7,889 nucleotides of DNA from Sulfurovum sp. GTDB lineage: Bacteria > Campylobacterota > Campylobacteria > Campylobacterales > Sulfurovaceae. The stretch spans positions 1 through 7,889 of the forward strand of contig DAOVZV010000042.1 of assembly GCA_030634925.1 (NCBI GenBank), given 5' to 3'. Position numbers and translations under genes: made by a program. This document shows positions 1-5,644 of the stretch, piece after piece (positions within the stretch are counted from its first letter, which is position 1; each line of letters starts with the position of its first letter). The notes under the pieces are model-generated. The model was not told where the DNA came from. It saw only the letters and a list, made by a program, of their open reading frames with translations, and searched no databases.

Positions 1-14
1 AAAGGAAAAAACAA

Positions 15-464
15 ATGAAACTATTCATAGACGGTGATGCCTTTCCCAATTTGCTAAAGCCTATTATACACAAAGCTATAGAACGGTTGCAAATCAAGAC
101 TTATGTCTTGGCGAACAAGAAGATACATATTGGTAATTCTAGTTGTATTGAGTATATTGTGGTGTCACAAGGAGCTGATGAGGCTGACCATCAGATTGTG
201 GAGATGGTGGAGGAGGGGGATTTGGTTATTACTGCTGATATTCCTTTGGCTGATAGGATTATCAGTCAAGATGCTCACGCTATAGACCATCGTGGAGAGC
301 TGTATAGTGAGGATAATATAAAGCCTTTGTTGAGTATGAGGAATTTTATGCAAGAACTTCGAGATGCAGGAGAGATTACCAAAGGTCCAAAACCCTTTGG
401 TATCAAAGATGCAGAGGCGTTTGCCAATCAACTTAATGCTTTTTTGTGTAAGAGGTTTAAGTGA
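15..464 (+). CDS. YaiI/YqxD family protein (DUF188, UPF0178)
   Basis: This 149-residue protein matches the DUF188/UPF0178 family (E. coli YaiI) along its whole length. The family has a PIN-like fold, but its activity is not established. Visible family blocks are the N-terminal acidic strand IDGDAFP (residues 5-11), GADEADHQIV (53-62), GDLVITADIPLADRI (68-82), the RGELY block (93-97), and MRNFMQELRDAG followed by a GP-containing loop (108-125). In the E. coli protein the first block is DADACP; here the cysteine is Phe10, so that cysteine is not conserved, while Asp6, Asp8 and Asp75 are. The length is normal for the family. The ATG follows an AAAGGA Shine-Dalgarno at positions 2-6, so the start is secure, although anything further upstream is outside the window. 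The gene converges on the 56-residue cysteine protein with only 3 nt between the stops and no obvious terminator. The family call is confident; the molecular function is unknown. Confidence 0.93.
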   Translation: MKLFIDGDAFPNLLKPIIHKAIERLQIKTYVLANKKIHIGNSSCIEYIVVSQGADEADHQIVEMVEEGDLVITADIPLADRIISQDAHAIDHRGELYSEDNIKPLLSMRNFMQELRDAGEITKGPKPFGIKDAEAFANQLNAFLCKRFK

Positions 465-467
465 TAG

Positions 468-638
468 TTATGATTTCTCTTTTTTGGGAATGAACTTACC
501 ACAACCCTTTTTTTCTGTGCCACCAAAAGTTTTGAGTTCTCTTGCTGTTTTGTCTTTGTATATGACTGTTCTTTCACACTTTGGTGAATCTATACAGACC
601 TCGTTGTCGCAACCTATATCTTCTGGTACTCTTGGCAT
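468..638 (-). CDS. small four-cysteine protein downstream of the globin gene
   Basis: A 56-codon reading frame starts MPRVPEDIGCDNEVCIDSP and ends in a lysine-rich tail after GCGKFIPKKEKS. It has four cysteines, at residues 10, 15, 21 and 46, spaced CX4CX5C plus a distant GCG. That could make a small metal or iron-sulphur site or a disulphide knot. I see no signal peptide or membrane segment, so it is probably cytoplasmic. Evidence that it is real: an AAAGGA Shine-Dalgarno lies about 8 nt before the ATG, the start is 23 nt after the globin stop on the same strand, and it fills the gap to the convergent YaiI gene exactly. I do not recognise a named family; the cysteine spacing does not fit the CDGSH pattern. 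Being co-transcribed with a globin suggests a role near haem, oxygen or nitric oxide chemistry, but that is inference. Confidence 0.72.
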   Translation of the reverse strand: MPRVPEDIGCDNEVCIDSPKCERTVIYKDKTARELKTFGGTEKKGCGKFIPKKEKS

Positions 639-661
639 TTTTGTTCCTTTTGTGGTTTTAT

Positions 662-1138
662 TTATTGTACTGCTGTAGTGGCGTAATATGTGCTTCCGTC
701 TGCAAATGTATTTACAGTTAGCTTGGAGAATTTCTCCAGATAATCCCAGAACTCATCTTTGAGCTTTTGGTCTATTGGTGTCTCTCTCAATACAGTCTCC
801 ATACATCCTAGCCACTCAAATCTGGACTTGTCATATATGGAAAATTCATCATGAATTCTGAGCATATATTCGTTTAGGTCTGTGCCTCCTGTGTCTTCAT
901 CGTAGATTTTTGGTCCACCACATAGTTCTATGAAAAATTTTGTATTTTTCTCTTTTACTTTTTCAAATTCATCTTCATCTTGTGGGAAGAAGTTGGCTAT
1001 GCCACTATCATAAATCTCATCATAAAATCTATACATAAGGTCTTTCATTCCATCAAATCCTAGTGCATCATAAAACTCTTTTGGTGGTAACTTCCAATCT
1101 ACTGGTCTGCCTTTTTCTACTGGTTGTGCTTCATACAT
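662..1138 (-). CDS. truncated haemoglobin (group II-like globin)
   Basis: This 158-residue protein is a 2-on-2 globin. The B helix carries RFYDEIY with the expected B10 tyrosine near Tyr39. GGPKIY (residues 74-79) matches the conserved group II block after helix E. RIHDEF (94-99) supplies His96 as the likely proximal haem ligand, and RFEWLGCM (106-113) contains the G8 tryptophan (Trp109) typical of groups II and III. Family members bind haem and handle oxygen or nitric oxide in the cytoplasm; the ligand here is unknown. It is longer than a minimal truncated globin (about 120-130 residues), with about 20 extra residues at the N-terminus and a C-terminal tail past Asn143. The ATG has a GGAG Shine-Dalgarno 7 nt upstream, and an extended -10 box lies in the 64-nt gap after the hydrolase gene. 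The 56-residue cysteine protein follows directly. Confidence 0.9.
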   Translation of the reverse strand: MYEAQPVEKGRPVDWKLPPKEFYDALGFDGMKDLMYRFYDEIYDSGIANFFPQDEDEFEKVKEKNTKFFIELCGGPKIYDEDTGGTDLNEYMLRIHDEFSIYDKSRFEWLGCMETVLRETPIDQKLKDEFWDYLEKFSKLTVNTFADGSTYYATTAVQ

Positions 1139-1167
1139 ATATTATCTCCATATATTAATTATTTTAT

Positions 1168-1176
1168 ATTGTATCA
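1168..1176 (-). promoter_or_regulatory. extended -10 promoter element for the globin gene
   Basis: On the minus strand the leader holds TGATACAAT, an extended -10 box (TGnTAnAAT), about 30 nt before the globin ATG. No good -35 box is visible at the usual spacing, which is common in this group, where AT-rich upstream tracts substitute. The same nine bases recur before the methyltransferase gene. This would let the globin be transcribed separately from the hydrolase gene upstream of it. Confidence 0.5.
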
Positions 1177-1202
1177 AATTATGATAAATATTATATTTAT
1201 AT

Positions 1203-1745
1203 CTATTGTTTATCCAAGATAAGTCTCTCTATCATATCCCATTTACCAAATCCACTATCTGCGTTGATATGTCCTGCGTTTGGTATGATGTGCATAGGTA
1301 TATCATATCTTTGGGCTATATCTGATGCTTGTGATATATCTATATATGGGTCATCATCAGATACTATCATCTGTACTTCCTTGGCATATAGTTTTGGTGG
1401 TAATGGTGTAGGAAAAAATGTTTTGATAGTATCTACTTGCGTATCCAAGGCAGGAGGAGATACCATAAATAGCCTATCTATGGTAATCATCTCCTCTTGA
1501 CAAAGCCATAGCCATAGAGTATTTGCTAGTGAGTGACACACTACAGTATCTGGTTTGAAATCAGCTAGTATCTCTTTGAGCTGTTTTACCCATCTGTTTT
1601 TAGATGGAAAGTGACAATTATCTAGCAATGGAAAAGATACTGTGCCGTAGTTTTGGACACACTCTTTTGCCAATTCACTCTGCCAATGTGGATTATCACT
1701 TCCACCCCAACCGTGTAGTATAAGTATTTTCTCTTTTTTTGCCAT
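1203..1745 (-). CDS. RBBP9/YdeN-type alpha/beta hydrolase (putative serine esterase)
   Basis: This 180-residue protein matches the small single-domain RBBP9/YdeN hydrolases. It opens with KILILHGWGGSDNPHWQ (residues 6-22), the HGW-G oxyanion segment and the NPHW block usual in this family. The nucleophile elbow is VVCHSLAN with Ser72. The acid is probably Asp131 or Asp132 in VSDDDPY, and the catalytic His159 lies in NAGHIN, followed by the family GFGKW segment (165-169). Substrates of these enzymes are mostly unknown. The elbow is C-H-S-L-A instead of G-x-S-x-G, with both small glycine positions replaced; an intact triad suggests it is still active. There is no signal peptide, so it is cytoplasmic. 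The start has a weak AGAGAG-type ribosome site and an extended -10 box upstream. It is the first gene of the minus-strand group with the globin. Confidence 0.86.
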   Translation of the reverse strand: MAKKEKILILHGWGGSDNPHWQSELAKECVQNYGTVSFPLLDNCHFPSKNRWVKQLKEILADFKPDTVVCHSLANTLWLWLCQEEMITIDRLFMVSPPALDTQVDTIKTFFPTPLPPKLYAKEVQMIVSDDDPYIDISQASDIAQRYDIPMHIIPNAGHINADSGFGKWDMIERLILDKQ

Positions 1746-1767
1746 AACTTCTCTCTTTTTGGTATCT

Positions 1768-1776
1768 ATTTTATCA
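1768..1776 (-). promoter_or_regulatory. extended -10 promoter element for the hydrolase gene
   Basis: The minus strand reads TGATAAAAT here, an extended -10 box that would start transcription about 16 nt before the hydrolase ATG. The 86-nt divergent gap (1746-1831) must also serve the FUN14-like gene. The best plus-strand candidate is TAAAAT at 1808-1813, but that would leave a very short leader and I hold it weakly. Confidence 0.5.
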
Positions 1777-1831
1777 TATATTTATAGTCTATTTAAAGAT
1801 TAAAGGGTAAAATAGATAAAAAGGATAAATA

Positions 1832-2146
1832 ATGCCAGAAAAAACTATGATACCGTACTTAGAGATGGGTGGTGCTTTTGTATTAGGACTATCTATTGGA
1901 TATGCAATTAAAAAGAGTTTCAAGGTACTGCTTCTTGTATTAGGTCTAGGATTGATATTTGTATTTCTACTAGAAAATCAAGGTGCAATAACTATAAATG
2001 AAGCTATGCTTCAAAGCAAAATAGAGTTGGGAATGGATAGTTTCCAAGCTATGTTGGTATATTTCAAAGAGAGACTAGGAGAATATACGGCTATGGGCAG
2101 TATGAGTGCTGTAGCTGGTTTTTTAGTCGGTCTGAAATTAGGATAA
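1832..2146 (+). CDS. FUN14-like small membrane protein
   Basis: This 104-residue protein resembles FUN14-family membrane proteins: a glycine-rich segment GGAFVLGLSIGYAIKK (residues 13-28), a second hydrophobic span (about 31-48), then the NQGAITIN turn (49-56), an amphipathic stretch, and a last glycine-rich hydrophobic span SAVAGFLVGLKLG (92-104). In mitochondria FUN14 proteins act in mitophagy; bacterial members have no assigned function as far as I know. Three membrane segments are likely. The ATG is preceded by AAGGA at 1821-1825. It heads a plus-strand run with the EIIA gene, 9 nt between stop and start, so the two are very probably co-transcribed. The family assignment rests on pattern and hydropathy rather than a diagnostic catalytic motif. 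Confidence 0.74.
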   Translation: MPEKTMIPYLEMGGAFVLGLSIGYAIKKSFKVLLLVLGLGLIFVFLLENQGAITINEAMLQSKIELGMDSFQAMLVYFKERLGEYTAMGSMSAVAGFLVGLKLG

Positions 2147-2155
2147 AGGATATAG

Positions 2156-2626
2156 ATGTTTGGTTTCTTCCAACGAAAGATAAGAGAGATAAAATCTCCA
2201 ACAGATGGTCAAATAGTAGCACTTGATAGCGTAGATGATGAGGTATTTTCATCAGGTATGGTAGGTGATGGTGTAGCCTTGATACCTATGTCTGATATAT
2301 TTACATCACCAATAGACGGCACAATATCCAAGATATTTGCCACCAATCACGCATACAGTATCAAGAGTCCAAAAGATTTGGAAGTGATGGTTCATATAGG
2401 ACTAGAAACTGTAGCACTAGATGGCAAAGGATTTGAGAGACTAGCATCAGAAGGCGACAAAGTAAAAGCAGGAGATGCCATCATCAAAGCAGATTTGAGC
2501 TATATCCAAAAGTATGCTAAAGATATTATAACTCCTATCATCATCACAGACAATAGCGATACCAAAAGTATAGATAAGAGATTGAAAATAGTAAAAAGTC
2601 AAGATATTATAATGGAGGTGAGATAA
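2156..2626 (+). CDS. PTS EIIA component, glucose type (Crr-like)
   Basis: This 156-residue protein matches the EIIA-Glc (Crr) beta-sandwich domain throughout: SPTDGQIVALDSVDDEVF (residues 14-31), VGDGVALIP (36-44), SPIDGTISKIFATNHAYSI (51-69), then VMVHIGLETVALDGKGF (77-93). His80 in VHIGLETV is the phosphorylated histidine and His65 in TNHAYS its partner; both are intact, so it should be able to carry a phosphate received from HPr. Classic EIIA-Glc passes phosphate to a sugar permease and regulates other proteins by binding. No permease, HPr or EI gene is visible here, and sugar PTS systems are sparse in Campylobacterota, so a regulatory role or an unconventional partner is possible. The start has an AAAGGA ribosome site overlapping the FUN14 stop. 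A 33-residue membrane peptide gene overlaps its own stop. The domain call is firm; the physiological partner is unknown. Confidence 0.93.
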   Translation: MFGFFQRKIREIKSPTDGQIVALDSVDDEVFSSGMVGDGVALIPMSDIFTSPIDGTISKIFATNHAYSIKSPKDLEVMVHIGLETVALDGKGFERLASEGDKVKAGDAIIKADLSYIQKYAKDIITPIIITDNSDTKSIDKRLKIVKSQDIIMEVR

Positions 2627-2727
2627 TGCCTCAAAGTGATAATATATATTTTTATGTTGTATATGCTGTAATATTAGTAATTTTTTATGTAGTACTTAAG
2701 AGTCCTAAAGACAAGGACAAAGAGTAG
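2626..2727 (+). CDS. 33-residue single-span membrane protein, coupled to EIIA
   Basis: A short frame encodes MPQSDNIYFYVVYAV, continues through a hydrophobic span to about Leu24, and ends with the charged tail KSPKDKDKE. The shape is a short polar N-terminus, one membrane helix of about 17 residues (8-24) rich in Val, Ile, Phe and Tyr, and a lysine/aspartate-rich end. The layout strongly suggests a true gene: its ATG shares one base with the EIIA stop (TAATG), and a near-perfect GGAGGTG Shine-Dalgarno sits 5 nt upstream, inside the end of the EIIA gene. This arrangement normally gives translational coupling. I recognise no family. By position it could anchor or modulate EIIA or the FUN14-like protein at the membrane, but that is inference. 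No homology evidence is available. Confidence 0.7.
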   Translation: MPQSDNIYFYVVYAVILVIFYVVLKSPKDKDKE

Positions 2728-2728
2728 G

Positions 2729-2744
2729 GTTGGCTTAAGCCAAC
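2729..2744. terminator. 16-bp perfect palindrome between convergent genes, possible bidirectional hairpin
   Basis: GTTGGCTTAAGCCAAC is a perfect palindrome spanning the 7-nt gap between the 33-residue gene and tpiA and containing the tpiA stop codon. As RNA from either strand it can form a 6-bp stem with a TTAA loop. Neither side has a run of T after it, so it is a weak candidate for an intrinsic terminator; it could act as a 3'-end stabiliser for both transcripts. Confidence 0.4.
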
Positions 2745-3424
2745 ACCATCTGCGAAAAGCTATCAGCAATCAACGATGCACTTCCTACCAATACTCCATC
2801 AACTCCATCTATAGATACAATATCTTTGATATTTGCAGGTTTTGCACTTCCTCCGTATAGGATTGGTTTGCTTATGGTTTTTTTGAGAGATTGGTGTGTG
2901 GAGGCTATCTCTTTTGTCGTAGCTGAGCGTCCTGTACCTATCGCCCATATCGGCTCGTAGGCTATTATGAGGTTTGAGTAGTCTGTATCTATGCCGTCAA
3001 ATTGAGCTAATAGATATTCCATTACTGCTTGATCTCCTTGTTCTCTTATCTCTAGTGGTTCACCTATGCAGTAGATTATCTCAAAGTTTTGTTCTTTGAA
3101 AAATTGGAATTTTTGGGCTACTTTTTCTTGGTTTTCGGCTAGGTGTTCTCGTCTTTCGCTGTGACCTATTAGTATGGTATTTATACCAAACTCATTTAGC
3201 TGTTCTACACCTATCTCACCTGTAAATGCTCCATTGATTGTAGGATATGCGTTTTGTGTGCCTATTGTAAATGTAGTATTGTACTTATCAAGAGCTGTAG
3301 CAGGAGGGAAGATATATATCTTGTCTTCACTCTTTTTGTCTTTTAATAATTTGTTCAAATCATCAATCTAGGCTTTTGTAGTCTCTCTATTGTGATTGGT
3401 CTTGAAATTCCCTGCAAAAATCAT
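2735..3424 (-). pseudogene. tpiA: triosephosphate isomerase gene interrupted by an amber codon
   Basis: The product is triosephosphate isomerase, which interconverts dihydroxyacetone phosphate and glyceraldehyde 3-phosphate. The full frame is 230 codons from the ATG at 3424, which overlaps the pgk stop as ATGA, and encodes [18 protein letters not shown], then a TAG stop (3370-3368), then IDDLNK and the remaining 205 residues. Asn6 and Lys8 are the substrate-binding pair in the GNFKTN block. His88 (IGHSERRE) and Glu157 (AYEPIWAIGTG) are the catalytic acid-base residues, and YGGSAKPAN and VGSASL form the phosphate site; all are intact. Codon 19 is probably tyrosine in relatives, so one third-base change would explain the stop. 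An alternative start at TTG 3358 has no clear ribosome site and would lack the catalytic lysine. Options are a true recent nonsense mutation, a sequencing error, or suppression. No second tpiA is visible. The family identity is certain; the broken status depends on one base. Confidence 0.9.
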
Positions 3425-4611
3425 TTGAGAGCCTCAATCCCTGGTAGAGTATCACCCTCTATTAGTTTGAGACTAGCACCTCCACCTGTACTTACAAATG
3501 TCATCTCATCAGCATCTCCAGCTCTTTGTGTCACATCTGCTGTATCTCCACCACCTACGATAGTCGTGGCATGTGTTTGGGCGATGTTGTTTGACATTGC
3601 CATACTACCTTTGGAGTATCTATCCATCTCATATACACCCATAGGTCCGTTCCAGATGATAGTCTGTGCATCGTTTAGTGCTTCTCTAAATAGTCTTGTA
3701 CTCGCAGGTCCTATATCTAGTCCCATCCAACCTTTTGGTATCTCTTGGATTGGTACAAATTTGACTGTTGTATTTTCAGAAAATTCAGCAGCAGCGACCA
3801 CATCTACTGGTAGATAAAATTTCACACCCAAATCTTGGGCTTTTTGCATAATATCTCTAGCTTCTTGTAGCAAATCATCTTCTACTAGAGAGTTACCTAC
3901 TTCGTGACCTTGGGCTTTTAGGAATGTAAATGCCATTCCTCCACCGATGATAACTTTATCTACTTTGGTGACTAGATTGGTTAGTGCTTCTAGTTTGCCT
4001 GATACTTTCGACCCACCTACAACTGCTACAAATGGACGGATAGGGTTTTGTAGGATTTTACTAAAGAAATTGACCTCTTTACCCATCAAAAATCCACCTG
4101 CTTTGTGTTCACTATCAAAGAATTTAGTGATAGCATCTATAGAGGCATGTTTTCTGTGTGACGCTCCAAAGGCATCATTGATATATATATCAGCAAAGTC
4201 TGCTAACTTACTAGCAAAATCTGCGTCATTAGCAGTCTCTCCCTCTTCATAACGGAGGTTCTCTAATAGTAGTACATCTCCTGCTTCAAGAGCATTGGCT
4301 TTGGCTTGGGCATCTTCACCTATGACATCTTCTGCCATAAATATATCTCTTTTGATTTTGAGTAGTGTATGAAGTCTTTTGGCTACAGGTACTAGTGAGT
4401 ATTTGGCTTCATACTCTCCTGCTTTTGGTCTCTCGTAGTGAGAGGCTAATATAATCTTGCAATCTCTATCTATACAATAGCGAATAGTAGTGAGTGCTTC
4501 TCGTATTCTTCTATCGTCTGTAATATTTCCAAATTCATCTTTTGGTACATTGAAATCACATCTTATAAATACTCTTTTGCCATCTATATCCAAATCTTTT
4601 ACAGTTTTCAT
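3421..4611 (-). CDS. pgk: phosphoglycerate kinase
   Basis: This enzyme transfers phosphate between 1,3-bisphosphoglycerate and ADP in glycolysis, and the reverse in gluconeogenesis. At 396 residues it has normal length. Visible PGK motifs are RCDFNVPKD (17-25, substrate site), the [12 protein letters not shown] block, [26 protein letters not shown] at the hinge side, VGGGDTADV (about 352-360, nucleotide site) and the C-terminal STGGGASL (about 374-381). The frame is open for 44 more codons upstream, but that stretch runs back through the nadD start and has no PGK similarity. The ATG at 4611 starts [20 protein letters not shown], which is the family N-terminus, and an AAGGG ribosome site lies just upstream. 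The gene overlaps tpiA by 4 nt, so they form an operon. The gap gene that usually precedes pgk in this group is absent; nadD faces away directly across a 60-nt spacer. Confidence 0.97.
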   Translation of the reverse strand: MKTVKDLDIDGKRVFIRCDFNVPKDEFGNITDDRRIREALTTIRYCIDRDCKIILASHYERPKAGEYEAKYSLVPVAKRLHTLLKIKRDIFMAEDVIGEDAQAKANALEAGDVLLLENLRYEEGETANDADFASKLADFADIYINDAFGASHRKHASIDAITKFFDSEHKAGGFLMGKEVNFFSKILQNPIRPFVAVVGGSKVSGKLEALTNLVTKVDKVIIGGGMAFTFLKAQGHEVGNSLVEDDLLQEARDIMQKAQDLGVKFYLPVDVVAAAEFSENTTVKFVPIQEIPKGWMGLDIGPASTRLFREALNDAQTIIWNGPMGVYEMDRYSKGSMAMSNNIAQTHATTIVGGGDTADVTQRAGDADEMTFVSTGGGASLKLIEGDTLPGIEALK

Positions 4612-4671
4612 TCTTACCCTTATCGTTTTTATGCTAAAATTACACAATTTTACACTAAATGAGGTTATTAC
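4612..4671. promoter_or_regulatory. divergent promoter region between pgk and nadD
   Basis: This 60-nt spacer must carry both promoters. For nadD the plus strand has TGCTAAAAT at 4632-4640, an extended -10 box placing the start point about 25 nt before the TTG codon. For pgk the minus strand has TAAAAT at 4652-4647, about 29 nt before a likely start point-to-ATG leader. The two -10 boxes lie within 20 bases of each other, so polymerase binding at one should hinder the other. No -35 consensus is evident for either. Confidence 0.5.
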
Positions 4672-5232
4672 TTGATTAAACAACACTTGCCTACCATAGC
4701 GATATTTGGTGGTAGTTTCGACCCTCCACATAGAGGACATCAAGATATAGTTATAGAAGCATTAAAAAAGCTTGATATAGACAAATTAATTGTCATTCCT
4801 GCTTATCTAAACCCATTTAAAAGTTCTAGCTTGGCATCATCTATGCAGAGATTGGAGTGGTGTCATACACTATTTGATGATATAGATGGTGTAGAGGTAG
4901 ATGATTATGAGGTCAAAGAGGGCAAAAGTACAAAGACCTCACAAAGTGTAAAATACCTAAGCCAACAGTATGAGGTCAAATATATAATAATCGGTGCAGA
5001 CAACCTAGAGAGTCTATCCAAATGGTATGATTATGAGTGGTTAGATGATACTATCACTTGGGCAGTAGCATCTAGGAGTGGAGATAATAAATCTCTCTAT
5101 CCCAAAGACTCTATCGTACTAAACATAGACGCACCCATAAGCTCAACGCAAATCAGAGAGAAGAAAGATTTGAAATATATAGACTCAAAAATAGTAAAAT
5201 CTGTTAGACAGATAATAGAAGGACAAAAATGA
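4672..5232 (+). CDS. nadD: nicotinate-nucleotide adenylyltransferase (NadD), TTG start
   Basis: NadD joins nicotinate mononucleotide to the AMP of ATP, giving deamido-NAD in the NAD synthesis pathway. This 186-residue protein has the nucleotidyltransferase signature [13 protein letters not shown] (11-23) with the HxGH-type catalytic motif, the [13 protein letters not shown] block (106-118) that binds the nicotinate moiety, and the C-terminal ISSTQIRE (156-163) that closes on ATP. The start is TTG at 4672: a GAGG ribosome site lies at 4661-4664, about 7 nt upstream, and no in-frame ATG precedes the GGSF motif. The only nearby ATG (4659) is out of frame. The gene overlaps rsfS by 4 nt (ATGA), a pairing widespread in bacteria, so the two are co-translated. 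A rare start codon may keep expression low. Confidence 0.96.
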   Translation: MIKQHLPTIAIFGGSFDPPHRGHQDIVIEALKKLDIDKLIVIPAYLNPFKSSSLASSMQRLEWCHTLFDDIDGVEVDDYEVKEGKSTKTSQSVKYLSQQYEVKYIIIGADNLESLSKWYDYEWLDDTITWAVASRSGDNKSLYPKDSIVLNIDAPISSTQIREKKDLKYIDSKIVKSVRQIIEGQK

Positions 5233-5582
5233 CATTAGACCAAAGAGTAGAAGGTATAGTAGAGATACTCACAGACAAAAAAGCACAAGATATAGAGGTA
5301 TTTGATTTACAAGAGGCTGATTATATAGCCAAAAGAGTAATCATAGCAAACTCACTAAATGGTAAACATACACTATCTCTTTTTGATTACCTCAAAAAAG
5401 GTGTCAAAGCACAAGATGATGAGGTATTCGCTTCAGATACCACAGACGAGTGGTCAGTAGCAGACTTAGGAGATATTTTGGTACATATTATGATACCTGA
5501 TTATAGACAGAGATACTCACTAGAGGAGTTTCTAACAGAACTTATGGAAAATCAGAAAAAAGCCAATATAGACCCTGCGTGA
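5229..5582 (+). CDS. rsfS: ribosome silencing factor RsfS (Iojap/YbeB family)
   Basis: RsfS binds ribosomal protein L14 (uL14) on the large subunit and blocks joining of the small subunit, reducing translation in starvation. This 117-residue protein has the family layout: an N-terminal helix with the KKAQDIEVFDL strand (17-27), ADYIAKRVIIANSLNGKH (30-47), EWSVADLGDILVHI (74-87) matching the conserved W-x-V-x-DLGD-xx-VH-x motif, and RQRYSLEEF (93-101) at the end of the domain. The ATG overlaps the nadD stop, so the two are coupled. The C-terminal KKANIDPA is a short tail. The stop codon lies inside a hairpin (5579-5602). It is the last recognisable housekeeping gene before the likely acquired restriction-modification segment. 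Confidence 0.95.
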   Translation: MTLDQRVEGIVEILTDKKAQDIEVFDLQEADYIAKRVIIANSLNGKHTLSLFDYLKKGVKAQDDEVFASDTTDEWSVADLGDILVHIMIPDYRQRYSLEEFLTELMENQKKANIDPA

Positions 5583-5602
5583 TACCTCCAAGGAGGTTTC
5601 AC
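5579..5602. terminator. hairpin overlapping the rsfS stop codon, weak terminator candidate
   Basis: GTGATACCTC, a CAAG loop, and GAGGTTTCAC form a 10-position stem with a single T-T mismatch. The rsfS TGA sits in the 5' arm. There is no T-run afterwards on either strand, so it is not a standard intrinsic terminator. The stem pairs ACCTCC-like and GGAGGT-like sequence, the same complementarity as the 16S tail and a Shine-Dalgarno. A perfect 10-bp palindrome TTACGCGTAA follows at 5634-5643, next to the start of the foreign-looking segment. Confidence 0.35.
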
Positions 5603-5644
5603 AACTCAACCACTATGCACAGAAAGTCCTAGCTTACGCGTAAA

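Noticed and set aside
378..401. 8-bp inverted repeat ACCAAAGG/CCTTTGGT
   Set aside because: It lies inside the YaiI coding region over the conserved KGPKPFG residues, well before the stop, so it is most simply explained by codon content.
364..678. Plus-strand open frame of 104 codons with hydrophobic content
   Set aside because: It overlaps the end of the YaiI gene in another frame and lies antisense to the 56-residue cysteine protein, which has a proper ribosome site and an operon position. The hydrophobicity comes from reading A-rich coding DNA in antisense.
2735..3358. tpiA as a shorter intact gene starting at TTG 3358
   Set aside because: It would lack the catalytic Asn/Lys segment, has no ribosome site, and the missing N-terminus is encoded directly upstream in the same frame, interrupted only by the TAG codon.
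3392..3817. Long plus-strand open frame antisense to pgk
   Set aside because: It is a mirror of the conserved pgk coding sequence, with no ribosome site and no recognisable protein.
4612..4743. 44-codon upstream extension of pgk
   Set aside because: It has no phosphoglycerate kinase similarity, runs through the nadD start and the divergent promoters, and the ATG at 4611 has the family N-terminus and an AAGGG ribosome site.
5583..5644. Possible tRNA-derived attachment site or riboswitch after rsfS
   Set aside because: No tRNA arm pattern, CCA end or multi-stem aptamer could be drawn; only a simple hairpin and a short palindrome are supported.
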